This document shows positions 39,890-51,400 of a stretch of 64,000 nt of DNA, piece after piece. The notes beneath the pieces were generated by a model. That model saw only the letters and a program-made list of their open reading frames with translations, did not search any database and had not been told where the DNA came from. The position numbers were made by a program, and so were the translations under genes. The stretch is taken from positions 85,199,114-85,263,113 of the forward strand of contig NC_090984.1 of assembly GCF_041146395.1 (NCBI RefSeq). The letters are read 5' to 3'. Every line of letters begins with the position of its first letter. Position 1 is the first letter of the stretch. Origin of the DNA: Eulemur rufifrons (lineage: Eukaryota; Chordata; Mammalia; Primates; Lemuridae).

Positions 39890-40115
39890 CATGGTGGCAA
39901 GGAGAAGAGAATTGACAGAGGTAGACATTTCAAAATTATTAGATGACTCAAAATTATTAGATGAATCAGAAGATGAGTCTTTATTTGTAAAGAGATAACA
40001 GCACTCCTGAATCAATGATGATGGTAGAATTGATCATATAAGTGAAGTCTTAGATTATAAATTTTCAGATGATGATATCCTAGATGAATTTTCTCAAACT
40101 CAAGAATAAATAAGA
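39890..40115 (+). pseudogene. Decayed coding remnant of unknown origin, possibly transposase N-terminus
   Basis: From ATGGTGGCAAGGAGAAGAG the frame reads MVARRRELTEVDISKLLDDS, then an acidic run with DESEDESLF, and reaches a stop after about 33 codons. Further frames continue with acidic DDDILDEF wording and more stops. The Arg-rich start and acidic D/E/S-rich stretch resemble N-termini of domesticated or old DNA-transposon transposases (piggyBac-like), but I cannot confirm this. Confidence 0.25.
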
Positions 40116-40375
40116 GACCTCTGTATTTCTAAGGACAAAAGGAAATGTAGTATTTTCACCCAGTTAGTCATTTAATGGAAAAGACTCTATCATACAATAT
40201 TTTGAGACAAAATCCTGAATCATTTTGTTTTTCTAAAAGAATATATCATAGCATCCTGTAATCTTTTTTTTAATGTTTGTGCACCAATATTTACTTGAAA
40301 CAGAGGTGTGCTCCAACACCTGTGAAAAGAAGGAAAAGAAACCAAAAAGAGGTGTACTACATTTAAATTCTTGCT

Positions 40376-40730
40376 AACATTTCTTTTTTTTTTTTTTTTT
40401 TTGAGACAGAGTCTCACTCTGTTGCCCAGGCTAGAGTGAGTGCCGTGGCGTCAGCCTAGCTCACAGCAACCTCAAACTCCTGGGCTCAAGCAATCCTCCT
40501 GCCTCAGCCTCCCGAGTAGCTGGGACTACAGGCATGCGCCACTATGCCCGGCTAATTTTTCTATATATATTTTTAGTTGTCCATATAATTTCTTTCTATT
40601 TTTAGTAGAGACAGGGTCTCGCTCTCGCTCAGGCTGGTCTCGAACTCCTGACCTTGAGCGATCCACCCGCCTCGGCCTCCCAGAGTGCTAGGATTACAGG
40701 CGTGAGCCACCACGCCCGGCCAACATTTCT
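40376..40730 (-). mobile_element. Alu SINE, antisense, with target duplication
   Basis: The body is about 40385-40721. AACATTTCT is at 40376-40384 and 40722-40730. Enlarged linker and intact 5' end. Confidence 0.94.
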
Positions 40731-40894
40731 AATAGTTCTTTTCTTACTATCCCTTTATTCTTCTGAAAATTAAAATTAAAAGGACTGTAAAATGGTGATG
40801 ACTATTTTTCTCGGTATACTGACAAAGATCACTCAGATTACCCAGTTGTGAACTCAGAATCTTCCATCAGTGTCAATAAGAGAAATACATTATC

Positions 40895-41000
40895 TTGTTT
40901 AGGATAGGCACTGTGCCAGGCTCTGAAGATACAAAAAACCACATTTGTTCCTGAAGAGCTTATAACCATGTTAAGGGAGTCAGGAACCTAAATTCTCTCC
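40895..41000 (+). repeat. L2/MIR-like fragment
   Basis: GGCACTGTGCCAGGCTCTGAAG, then CCTGAAGAGCTTATAACC. Short and diverged. Confidence 0.4.
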
Positions 41001-41189
41001 CATTAGCTATGAATGCCACATTAGGGTTTTTCATTGCCAGTTGTAGGATATCCCCAGTAACTATTGCCCCCGCCCCCAGCCTGTTGCAATGTTACTGTCT
41101 TCTACAACTATAGTACAATATCAAAACAAAGAATTTTACATTGGTACAATCCATAGAACTTAATCCCATTTTACCAGTACAGACCCATT

Positions 41190-42060
41190 CATGTGTGTGT
41201 GTGTGTGTGTCTGTAGTTCTAAGGCAATTTTATCACATGTATAGCCTTGTGAAACCATCACCACAACCAAGACACTCAACTGCACCATCGTCACAAGACT
41301 GCCTCTTGCCACCCTTTATCGCCACATCCCTCCTCCCTTCACCTTTAACTTTGGTAACCACTAATCTGTTCCCCATCTCTATAATTATGTTACTTGATGA
41401 ATGTTATATGAATGGAATGGTATAGTTTATATCCTTTTGAGACTGGCTTTTTTCACTCAGCATAATTTCCTTGAGGTCAGTCCAATGTGTTGAGTGTATC
41501 AGAAGTTTATTCCTTTTTGTTGCTCAGTAGTGTACCGCGGGATGGATGTACCATGGTTTAACCATTAACCCCTTGAGGGACATTTGGGTAGTTTCCAGTT
41601 TTGGATTATTGTGAATAAAGCTGCTAGGAACAGTCATGTACATGTTCCTGTGTGAAAAACAAGTTTTCCTTCCTTTGGGATAAATGCCTAAGAGGACAAC
41701 TGCTGGGTCATATGGTAAGTTCATTCTAGTTTTGAAAGAAACTGCCAAACTATTTCCTAGAGTGGCTGTACAATTTTACATTCCTACCAGCAATATATGT
41801 GATTATAGTTTCTGTGCATTTGGTGCTATCACTATTTTTCATTTTGGCTATTCTGCTAGGCATGTAGTCATATCTCATTGGGGTTTTAATTTGCATCTCC
41901 GTAATGGCTAATGATATCGAACATCTTTTCATGTGTTTATTTGCCATGTGTATATCCTCTTACTGAATGTCTGTGTCTTTATCATTTTCTAATTGGATTA
42001 TGTTTTTGCTTTTTTTATGTTGGCTTTGAGAGTTCCTTATATATTCTAGATATACCCAGC
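41190..42060 (-). mobile_element. Old L1M LINE, antisense 3' region
   Basis: GAAACCATCACCACAACCAAG, CATAATTTCCTTGAGGTCAG, GCTGCTAGGAACAGTCATG, AACTGCCAAACTATTTCC and GGCTAATGATATCGAACATC appear in the order of antisense L1M. A (GT)n tract at 41191-41210 lies at its left edge. Confidence 0.8.
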
Positions 42061-42659
42061 TACTATGTTTAATCAGCTGCTATAACATTTAATTCAAAGG
42101 GGAAATGATGTCATGAAGAGTTTCTATCTCGCTGAACCACATTAATACTCCTCCCTCCTTGGGAGGAGCATTACCATCAATATCAACTCCAATCCAGCTG
42201 TCCTCAGAGAGGAACACACTTTATAGGGGGCCAGTTGCAATCTTGGGCAAAACATTTAATTCACCATTATCTCCTCCACATTATTCTTCGAGAATTAGAA
42301 TGCCAGCTCTCCATCCTTCTTTCTCTAGGTTTTTTGTTATCAGAGTCACAAAAGCAGCTGTGATCATACTGATGTGACAGTTTTTCTGTTTGTTTTTTTT
42401 CCTACTTTCCCACTTTCACTAGATTGATTTTCTCTGCTTCCCCACTTTAGCTTTCCCCCGCTGTGGTGGTGGCATCGCCTCTACATGACCGTGCCCTTTA
42501 GTTCTTCAGATTAACTGATTTGGCTCCTGTGTCCAAATTCCAAATCTCTGGAAGACATATTGGACCTCCCCCAATACAGGGGTTAACCGTACACTTCTAG
42601 CAGAGCCGTGGCCAGGGCAAGGATAGCCGTGGGCTATCCTTCTGGGGTTGTGGACTATG

Positions 42660-42840
42660 CAGGTTGTCTGAGCAGGAAATCACTGTCATCTTTATTACAA
42701 GGATCAGAAGGAATGGAAAGTCAGAGAGGTTAAGCAGTCCAGCAGAGTCACACAGCCTCAGCGGTAGACTTGACTATAAACCTGAGCCTGTCAAGCTCCA
42801 GGGTTTTTACTGTATCGACTATGCCAATCACCCCACCAGC
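42660..42840 (-). repeat. MIR SINE fragment, antisense
   Basis: GTCAGAGAGGTTAAGCAGTC, then AGAGTCACACAGCCTCAGC. Confidence 0.65.
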
Positions 42841-43367
42841 ATGGTTCCTGCCCTCAAAAACCTGGGTCTTCTGGCGAGATAAACAAGGATCCACAATTGG
42901 AAAAGAGACCCATAAATTCTGACAGAAATATGCAAGGAGAAAAGAGAAGATAGAGAGCTATTAAATGAAATACAATTTACAAGTAAAGGAACAATAGCAT
43001 TATTCCCTTTGTAACAAGTTTTGCAGAAGTTTAAATTTATGCTTATATTATTATCCTCCTCACAGAACTACTTTAGTGTGATTATGAGTCTTTGGGTGAC
43101 ATGGTCCAGTGACATACAAAGTTAATTCCACAAAGTGATAGAAAAAAACGCAGGGTGGCACAAATCCCTCTGAACAAGATACATGCTTCTACACAAGAAC
43201 ACTTTAATGTTGTGCTTTAATCAGCATTAACTGACTTTCTAATGTTAAACCAACCTGTGTTCTTAGGATTAAGCCAATGGGGTAGCTAAATTGTATTGTT
43301 GGATCTAGCCTACTGAATTTTTACTTAAGATTTTTCATCTATGTTCATGAATGGGATTGGTTTATAA

Positions 43368-43690
<323 letters not shown>

Positions 43691-43889
43691 CCCTGTCAGG
43701 TTTTGATATCAAGATTATGACAGCCACCATACTCAATACTTACATTAGACTGTTATTTTTACTTGACTGCTTGATAGAACTTGACCCTAAATTAATCTAG
43801 CCTGGTGTTTTCTTTTTGAGGATTCTAAATATAGACTAATTTTTAAAATTGGTTATAGACTATTCAGATTTTCTATTTCTTCTTGAGTC

Positions 43890-45420
43890 AGTTTTTTTGA
43901 ACTTTATTGAGACATAATTCACCTGCCCTTCACCCATTAAAGCGTACAATTCATTTTTAGTTAGTTCACAGAATTGTGCAACCACCACCACTATCTAAAA
44001 ACAGATTCCAGAAAATTTTCATCACTCCACAAGAAACCCTGTAGCCAGTATCTATCTATCACTCCCTCTTTCCCTTTAACCGCAGCCCTAGGCAACCAAC
44101 CACCAATCTACCTCTGTCTCTATAGATTTGCCTATTCTGGACATTTCATATAGTGAAATCATAATATATGTAGTCCTTTGTGACTGGCTTCTTTTACTTA
44201 CGAAATGTTTTCATGGTTCTTCCATGTTGTAGCATGTATTAGTATTTTCTTTCTTTTTATTGTCAAATAGCATTCCACTGTATGGATATATCACCTTTTA
44301 TTTATGCATTCATCAGTTGATGGACATTGGGTTATTTCTACTTTTTGGCTATTAAGAAAAATAGTGTTATGAATATTCATGTACAATTTTTTGTGTGGAC
44401 ATGTTTTCATTGATCCTGGGTTTATACCTAGCTATGGGATTGCTGGTTAACTGTTTAACCTTTAAGGAACTGGCAAATGGCACCACTTTACATTCCTACC
44501 AGCAATATATGAGGGTTCCTACTTCTCCACATCCTCATTGACACTTGTTATTGTCCATCTTTTTGATTATAGCCATCCTAGTGGGTGTGAAGTGTTATCT
44601 CTCTGTGTTTTTGTTTTGTTTTTTTCAGAGACAGAATCTTGCTGTTACCCAGGTAGAGTGCAGTGGCTATTCATAGGTGCAATTATAGTGCACTGTGGCC
44701 TCAAATTCCTGGCCTCACGTGCTCCTCCTGCCTCAGCCTCCTGAGTAGCTGAGACTACAGGCCTGGGCCTGTGGCTTTAACTTGCATTTTCCTGATAACT
44801 AAACATATCTTTTCATGTGCTTATTGGCCACTTGTATACCCTTCTTGGAAAAATATCTATTCAAGTCTCCTTTTTAAATTGGGTTATTTAAAATTGCCCA
44901 TTTTAAAATTGGCTTATTTGTTCTTTATATATTCTAGATACAAGTCCCTTATCAGATACATGATTTGCAAAATTTTTTTTCCCATTCTGTGGGTTCCTCC
45001 CCCGCCCCCACTTTCTTAATGGTGTTCTTTGGAGCACAAAAGTTTCTAATTATGGTGATGTCTACTTCATCTATTTTTTTCTTTTGTACTATTGGCGTCA
45101 TAAGAAACTATTGCTTAATCTAACATCAAAGATTTACACCTGTGTTTTCTTCTAAGACTCTTACAGTTTTAGCTCTTACATTTAAGTCTTGATCCATTTG
45201 GGATTTATTTTTTATGCAGTGTGAGATAAGGGTGCAACTTCATTCTTTTGAATGTACCTAGTTGTCCCAGCACCATTTGTGGACAAGACTATCTTTTCTC
45301 CATTAAATTATTCTGGCAAACTTCTCAAAAGTCAATTGACTGTAAATGTGAGGGTTTATTTCTGAACTCTCAATTCTATTCCATTCATCTGTATCACTAT
45401 CCTCACTGGTACTAGATCGG
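43890..45420 (-). mobile_element. Old L1M LINE, antisense
   Basis: GAACTTTATTGAGACATAATTC, GCGTACAATTCATTTTTAG, GCTATGGGATTGCTGG, CTTTTCATGTGCTTATTGG, CTTGATCCATTTGGGAT and TTGTCCCAGCACCATTTGTG follow antisense L1M order through the 3' ORF2 part. It is interrupted by a short Alu. Confidence 0.82.
44625..44768 (-). mobile_element. Alu left-arm fragment, antisense, nested in L1M
   Basis: CAGAGACAGAATCTTGCTG through CTGAGACTACAGGCCTGG, about 140 bp. Confidence 0.8.
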
Positions 45421-45479
45421 GGGTTGGGAGAGATGGCTAAAGGGTACTTTGAGGTAAATTTTATAAAACACAGGTTAGG

Positions 45480-45760
45480 TAATAATATTGTATCCATTTA
45501 ATTTCTTTGGTTTAATTATGGAATTGTGATTATGTAGAAGAATGTCTTTGTTCTCAGGGGTACATGGCTGAGGTATTGAGGGATGAAGTGTTGATGCGTA
45601 TTTTAAATGGTTTAGGAAAAACCCTGTCTACAAAGCATATATGGTAAACATCAACAATAAATTAACCTAGATTGAGGGTATATGGGTATTTACAGTACAA
45701 TTTCAAATTTTCTATAGGTTTGAAAAATTAAAAAATAAAAACCTGGGGGAAAATTATATA
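45480..45760 (+). mobile_element. L1M 3' UTR fragment, sense
   Basis: ATGGAATTGTGATTATGTAG, then GTACATGGCTGAGGTATTGAG matches the old L1 3' UTR wording also seen at 5470-6165. Confidence 0.55.
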
Positions 45761-46529
45761 CTCCTATAATAAAACAGTTGGGAAACAAAAAAAGGCATCT
45801 CTTAAGATAGTCACAGATTAAGATGCTTTTTACATGGATGGGTCTCATCCTTCTGTCCAAAGGGAAGACTTGACATCTGTTACACGTTAGTGACAGTGAC
45901 TCACCACAGGCTGCTGCACAGGTATGAGAGGCTACAGATCACCAGAGTCCCCAGAGTTGCTGGGCATAATCCCAGCACTCATTCACTTGCTCTCTGCAAT
46001 AATTAGATGATCCCTTTCTAATGAGTGTAACAAGCTGCAAAAATAACCTCTTTTGAGAAGTTTTTACTTTTGGAGAATAAAATTAAGTACATGTCAACTT
46101 TCTACAGCATACGATAAACTCAAATAGGCCATATTATTGAAACGATGGTGATTAATATATTATTTCCATTTCCATTTTCCTACTATTAAGTCTCAATTCT
46201 CTGGGGGAAAAAAACACTGAAAACAAAAGAGGTTTACTCTTACATAGCAAATAAATGAGGATAATATTTCTTAGTTTCAAGGCCAGGCACGGTGGCCTTG
46301 AAAGTCCTTGATATTATCAGGTTCTTATGAATCTGAAATACAATACTCAAGGATTATATACACTATGTATAATAAGGAAGCCAAGGAACTAAAAACAAAA
46401 TACATGCCTACAAACATGTTTTCCAAAGTATTATAAATAAGTCTTTCCTTCAGGATCTTGAAATTAAAATTAGTTTGTACAGTATGCAGAACCAAACCTT
46501 ACAAAGTAAGATAAAATAACCAACAGCAT

Positions 46530-47020
46530 AATAATAATAGCTAACATTTATACAAACTACTATGTATCAGGAACCAAGTGCTTTTACCTCATTTAATTCT
46601 CACAACACCTAGCACTCTGGGAGGCCAAGGCAGGAGGATCGCTTGAGTTCAGGAGTTTGAGACCAGCCTGAGCAAGAGCAAGACCCCGTCTCTACTGAAA
46701 ATAGAAAAATTAGCGGGGTGTTGTGGCATGTACCTGTAATCCCAGCTTCTTGGGAGGCTGAGGCAGGAGAATTGTTTGAACCCAGGAGTTTGAGGCTGCT
46801 GTGAGCTAGGCTGACACCACAGCACTCTAGCCCAGGTGACAGAGCAAGATTCCGTCTCAAAAAAAAAAAAAAAAAAAATTCTCAGAACCCTATGAAGTAG
46901 GTACTATTATTATATCCATTTTACAAATGAGTAGGTGAAAGCTAGAATTTGCTCAAGGTGACCCAGCTGGTAGATAAAGTGGGTCTTTAGACCCAGGCAG
47001 TCTGGCTTTGGAATCGTGCT
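46530..47020 (-). repeat. MIR SINE, antisense, split by an Alu
   Basis: The left half ends at CACAAC near 46610; the right half resumes with CCCTATGAAGTAGGTACTA, then CCATTTTACAAATGAG and CAAGGTGACCCAGCTGG. AATTCTCACAAC and AATTCTCAGAAC border the Alu as a target duplication. Confidence 0.8.
46609..46878 (+). mobile_element. 5'-truncated Alu, sense, inserted in MIR
   Basis: Starts inside the left arm at CCTAGCACTCTGGGAGGCC and ends in a ~20 bp A run. The first ~30 bp are absent. Confidence 0.9.
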
Positions 47021-47599
47021 CCCAAACACTGTGCTATAATGTCTCTCAATACCAGCTACTAATTAAAAAAATCAGAAATATCTTCCTTACTAACCTTCAT
47101 CAGTATGGGATAAAGAATATCCTTTGGCTCTTTACATCTAAATTTTCAACATATTTTGTTTCTTTCAATCTATCAGCTAGCCTCAATTTTGAGCCACCTG
47201 ATTTTATTTTACTATTTCTTTCCTCCCCCCCTTTTGTCCTTATGTGACTGCATTTGTGTCTGTTTAGAATAACCATAAATGTGTGAAATAATTAAACCTT
47301 ATTTGTTCAAAATAAAGAGGAGTTTAACTCTTTCCCTAATTCTAACTACTCTCTTATCAAGCCTTCAAAGACTTGTTCAGAAAAGTACTGTTGATGCTGA
47401 TAACCAGTGTCCTACGAGGAGCACATGAAGCCCTGGGCTGCAATACCAGCAAAGCAGTGTCTTCAGTTTTTCTCTATTGTGTGTATAATGCGGAGCAAGA
47501 CGGGTGTGGTGTTAGAAATTATGGTAGTAAATATAAAATATATTTTCTGAAAACATTTCATTTCATGGAAATATAAAAGGTTAAGATGATATCAAACCA

Positions 47600-48213
47600 A
47601 ATACAGAAAGGAGAAAGTTTTATTTATCTAAAACCATTAAGGTTACATAAACAGATAATTGAAAGCCACCTAGGAAGAAATTCCCAAAACACACAAAAGA
47701 AAACGTCTCATCTACAAGATTATTTACATGTTTAGGGCATATATTAAAAAACATGGCCCCCTAGGTTTAGTATACACATAGAAAGCAGTCCACGGAACAC
47801 ACTTGGGAAGAGGACTGTTGTACTTTCTAGCACATGACAAAAACCAAATGAGGAACCCCCAAGAAGGTAGCAATATGCAGATGTTTTAAGACCTTGGCTT
47901 TGGTGATTTTTGAAGGTTAGAAAGAAAATCCAAATGGCTTCCACTGGAAATGGTGGTGGCCTCAAGGCAATAATCACAACCACAATGCTTCTGAATGCCC
48001 CTCCATTTGGGGGCAGAGTAATCTGCAAAGATGATAGTTTTTACACATGCTCTGTTACCTACACCAATATAATTACTACATTATCTTATAAAAACAAACA
48101 GCTGTCACTAAACTCTTTAAAAATATATATTGAGTTTCCTAAAGATTAAAAAAGTCCAGATTCATCAAAGATGAGTAAAAAATCCATTACTTTCCTAGGG
48201 TCACTTTCTTCCT
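47600..48213 (-). other. WDHD1: WDHD1 3' UTR (minimum extent)
   Basis: Runs from the stop codon toward the nearest minus-strand AATAAA at 47619-47624. A second AATAAA is at 47203-47208. I recall a longer human 3' UTR, so the true end may lie further left. Confidence 0.5.
47619..47624 (-). terminator. Candidate polyadenylation signal of WDHD1
   Basis: Minus strand AATAAA in GATAAATAAAACTT, about 590 nt downstream of the stop codon. Cleavage would fall near 47600. A further AATAAA at 47203-47208 is an alternative. Confidence 0.45.
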
Positions 48214-48414
48214 TTACTCTTGCTTAAATGCAAAAGCTGATAGTTTCTGATTTGTAGAAAGATCTAAAGGTTTTTGCTTTTTAGGCAAATTCAGATTCTC
48301 CTTTGCTTTTTCTTTTTGGTTTTTTGTTTCATCACTTTCATCAACCACACGTTTTCGCTTCTTTGCTTCAGCTCCATCACCTGCAGCTGCTCCTTTGGCC
48401 TTGTTAGTCCATGC
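48214..48414 (-). CDS. WDHD1: WDHD1 terminal coding exon, end of HMG box and C-terminus
   Basis: 201 nt, [18 protein letters not shown], then [12 protein letters not shown] (likely nuclear localisation signal) to [10 protein letters not shown] and TAA at 48216-48214. Acceptor is TTTTACAAAG, with a modest pyrimidine tract. Confidence 0.97.
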   Translation of the reverse strand, partial: AWTNKAKGAAAGDGAEAKKRKRVVDESDETKNQKEKAKENLNLPKKQKPLDLSTNQKLSAFAFKQE

Positions 48415-51400
48415 CTTTGTAAAATATTGGGGGTGAAGAGAAAAGATTTTTATGCAGTAACAAACAGGAAAATGATTTCTTTTTAATTTTTCTTAAAAAA
48501 TTTTAATCTCTTCATCAAGAAGCAAAGAAAATGATTACTTTTTTTTTTTTTTTTGAGACAGAGTCTCACTCTGTTGCCTGGGCTAGAGTACAATGGCATT
48601 GTCATGGCTCACTGCAGTCCTCCAACTCCTGGGCTCAAGAGATCCTCCTGTCTCAGCCTCCTGAGTAATTGGGACTACAAGCCTATGCTACCATGCCAGG
48701 TTAATTTAAAAAAAAATTTTTTTTTTGGCCAGGAACAGTAGCTCATGCCTGTAATCCTAGCACTCTGGGAGGCTGAGGTGTGAGGATGGCTTGAGGTCAG
48801 GGGTTCAAGACCAGCCTGAGCAAGGGTGAGACCCCATCTCTACAAAAAACAGAAAAAATTAGCCGGGTGCAGTGGTGAACGCCTATAGTCCCAGCTACTC
48901 AGGAGGGTGAGGCAAGAGGATTGCTTGAGCCCTGGAGTTTGAGGTTGCTAGGTTGATGCCAGAGCACTCTAGCCCAGGCAACAGAGTAAGACTCTGTCTC
49001 AAAAAAATAAATAAATAATTTTTTTTTTTTTTTGGTAGAGGCAGGGTCTTGCTATTGCCCAGGTTGTTAAAACTCTTTTAATCTGTAATAGTTCCTCTCC
49101 TCCTACTTTATTTCCTTGGCCATTTATTTATTAAAGAAAAGGGGCCCTTCAAGCTGTAGAATTTCCCACATTAACAGACTGGATTTAAGTAAATGTTCAG
49201 GGTTTTCCTTAAAAATATTGATTCCGTTTTTAATCATTCGAAAACATAATCACAACTTTTGCCAAGTCTCTTCCTCTTTTGCAGTGTAAGGTCTTATTCA
49301 TTCAGATGACATTTTATCTAATTCTTTATAATTTTTATCCTTTTATAAATACTTACAAAGAAATGAGAAATACAAAATTGCTAATGAGGTTCTAAATAAG
49401 GCTAGAAGTGGTCAGATCAATTTCTAGCTTCCTCATTTATCCATAAGGCCCAATTTATCAAAGCAAGTATCTATGTTACTAGGTGCCTGTTCTATACACT
49501 GCCATCCCTGGGGAAGTGAAGTTTGAGGATTTAATTGGTCCACCACACACATTCCTTCTGCTTGTAACACAAAGGTTGCTCCTTCCTTCCTTCATGTGTC
49601 AGAAACTCACAGGGAGCAAGCCACCTGTCCTAATTTCCATGTGAAAGAACATCAGCCTTTTTTCCCCCAAAAGGGGTATTCTCATTTAGTTTTCAATGTG
49701 TAAGTGGATAGCATTTTTAAAAATTCTACTTGCAAGAAACCTAAAGTAGTAGTCCAAAAAATATGAATTAACTTCATTTTCACTTATTAATCTTTTTTGC
49801 TTTTGATTTTTAACTAATGCATCTTTTCTTGGGGTATTCGCCTAACTTAAGACATACAGAAACTTATACAAATCTAAATAGAAAACTGCCAAAAACTTAA
49901 CCATCAACATTAAATAATAATTACTACATATCCATATGCTCAAAGCTGACATATCACATTTATTTAACTTCCTCTCCACATAAGAGTTTAGGGAATGTAT
50001 TCAATTTCCAAAACAGAAAAAAGCATATTTATAAAAATTTTTAAGATCTGGAATTCACTAAGATTTCAATCTCAGCACAATTATCCTTACCTTCCTTTCT
50101 TCAGTTGACAATACTCTAAATCGAATCATTCCTTCTTTTATTATGTCTGCTTCATCTGAAAAGTCAGGATTGTCAGACAAAATATTACTTCTATTTTCTT
50201 CTAGCCACATCTGAAATCCAGTCTTCGGCCTGAAATAGCAATTATGTGAAAAAACTTTATACTTAAGATGCAGTTTAAAGTACTTTATGATTTTTCAAGT
50301 TAGTAATTACACATTAGTCTTGGCATACCTATATCAAGTACGGAAGTCACGATTATACTTGTTAAATTCATATTACCCTAAACTGCCTGGAGACTGTAGG
50401 ATTAATCAACCAGAAAATCCTTTTAAGGTCAATTTAAAAGGATTCCTCATATTTGTATTTTCCAAGTGCAGCAACCGTGAACTCTGCACTTTCAACTGTT
50501 ACGAATGTTGACAGGCTCAAGGTCTCCAATTTCACTTAGCTGCCTGGCCTAGTAAAATTCTTCCATGTGGCCTTGGTAGGCTCTTTCTCTTTTTTCCAAA
50601 CCAGCTATTTGAAATCTTTTTTAATTCTCTCAAGCCCCTTTCCCTCACTTCACCCTCGCTCTCACAGATGACCTGGGTCCTTGACATATTATCATTATGT
50701 AAAACATGGATACTGCACGCTTGCAAATTTTATTCCATTCCACTCATGACATAAATGTCTTTAGGTTATAAGTGAAGGTTTAATGCAAATATTTAATATT
50801 TACTGAGCACTTATTATCTGCCAGGCACTGTTCTAAATGCTTTTGTGTATTACCTCATCTAAAATGGCAATAACTTCATGAGGTAGGTACAGTTAGTATC
50901 TCCGTTCCATAGATGAGGAAACTGAGGCTCACAGAGGTGAAATAACTTAGCCTAGGTTACACAGAGAGTAAGAGTCAGACCTGGGATTCAACAGCCAGGT
51001 GGTTTGACTCCAGAATCCCCACATTTAACCCAACAGTTATACTGCCTCTCACTACACCGAGGCTGAATGGATCCTAAATAACAAGTTTAAATACACTATG
51101 AAAATTCCAGGGAAAAATGTTTATGATAAAATTTTCAACAGAGATAAAAACATAGAATATAAAATTACATCTCCAACATAAACCCCATTAAGTATAAAAG
51201 CTTAAATTCACTAAAAAGGATTAGAAGAAAAGAAGTATCTCTATAAAGGAGTAATTGAGTGATTTTTGTTTGTCAAAACTTTTTAATATTTACAAAAAAC
51301 AAGTTATTAAAAAATTATTAATAGTATGACTATAACCACTTGTCCAATTTCTGAAAATACACAAATTTCAAGTAATCTTCTTCATGTGATCCTACTTCCA

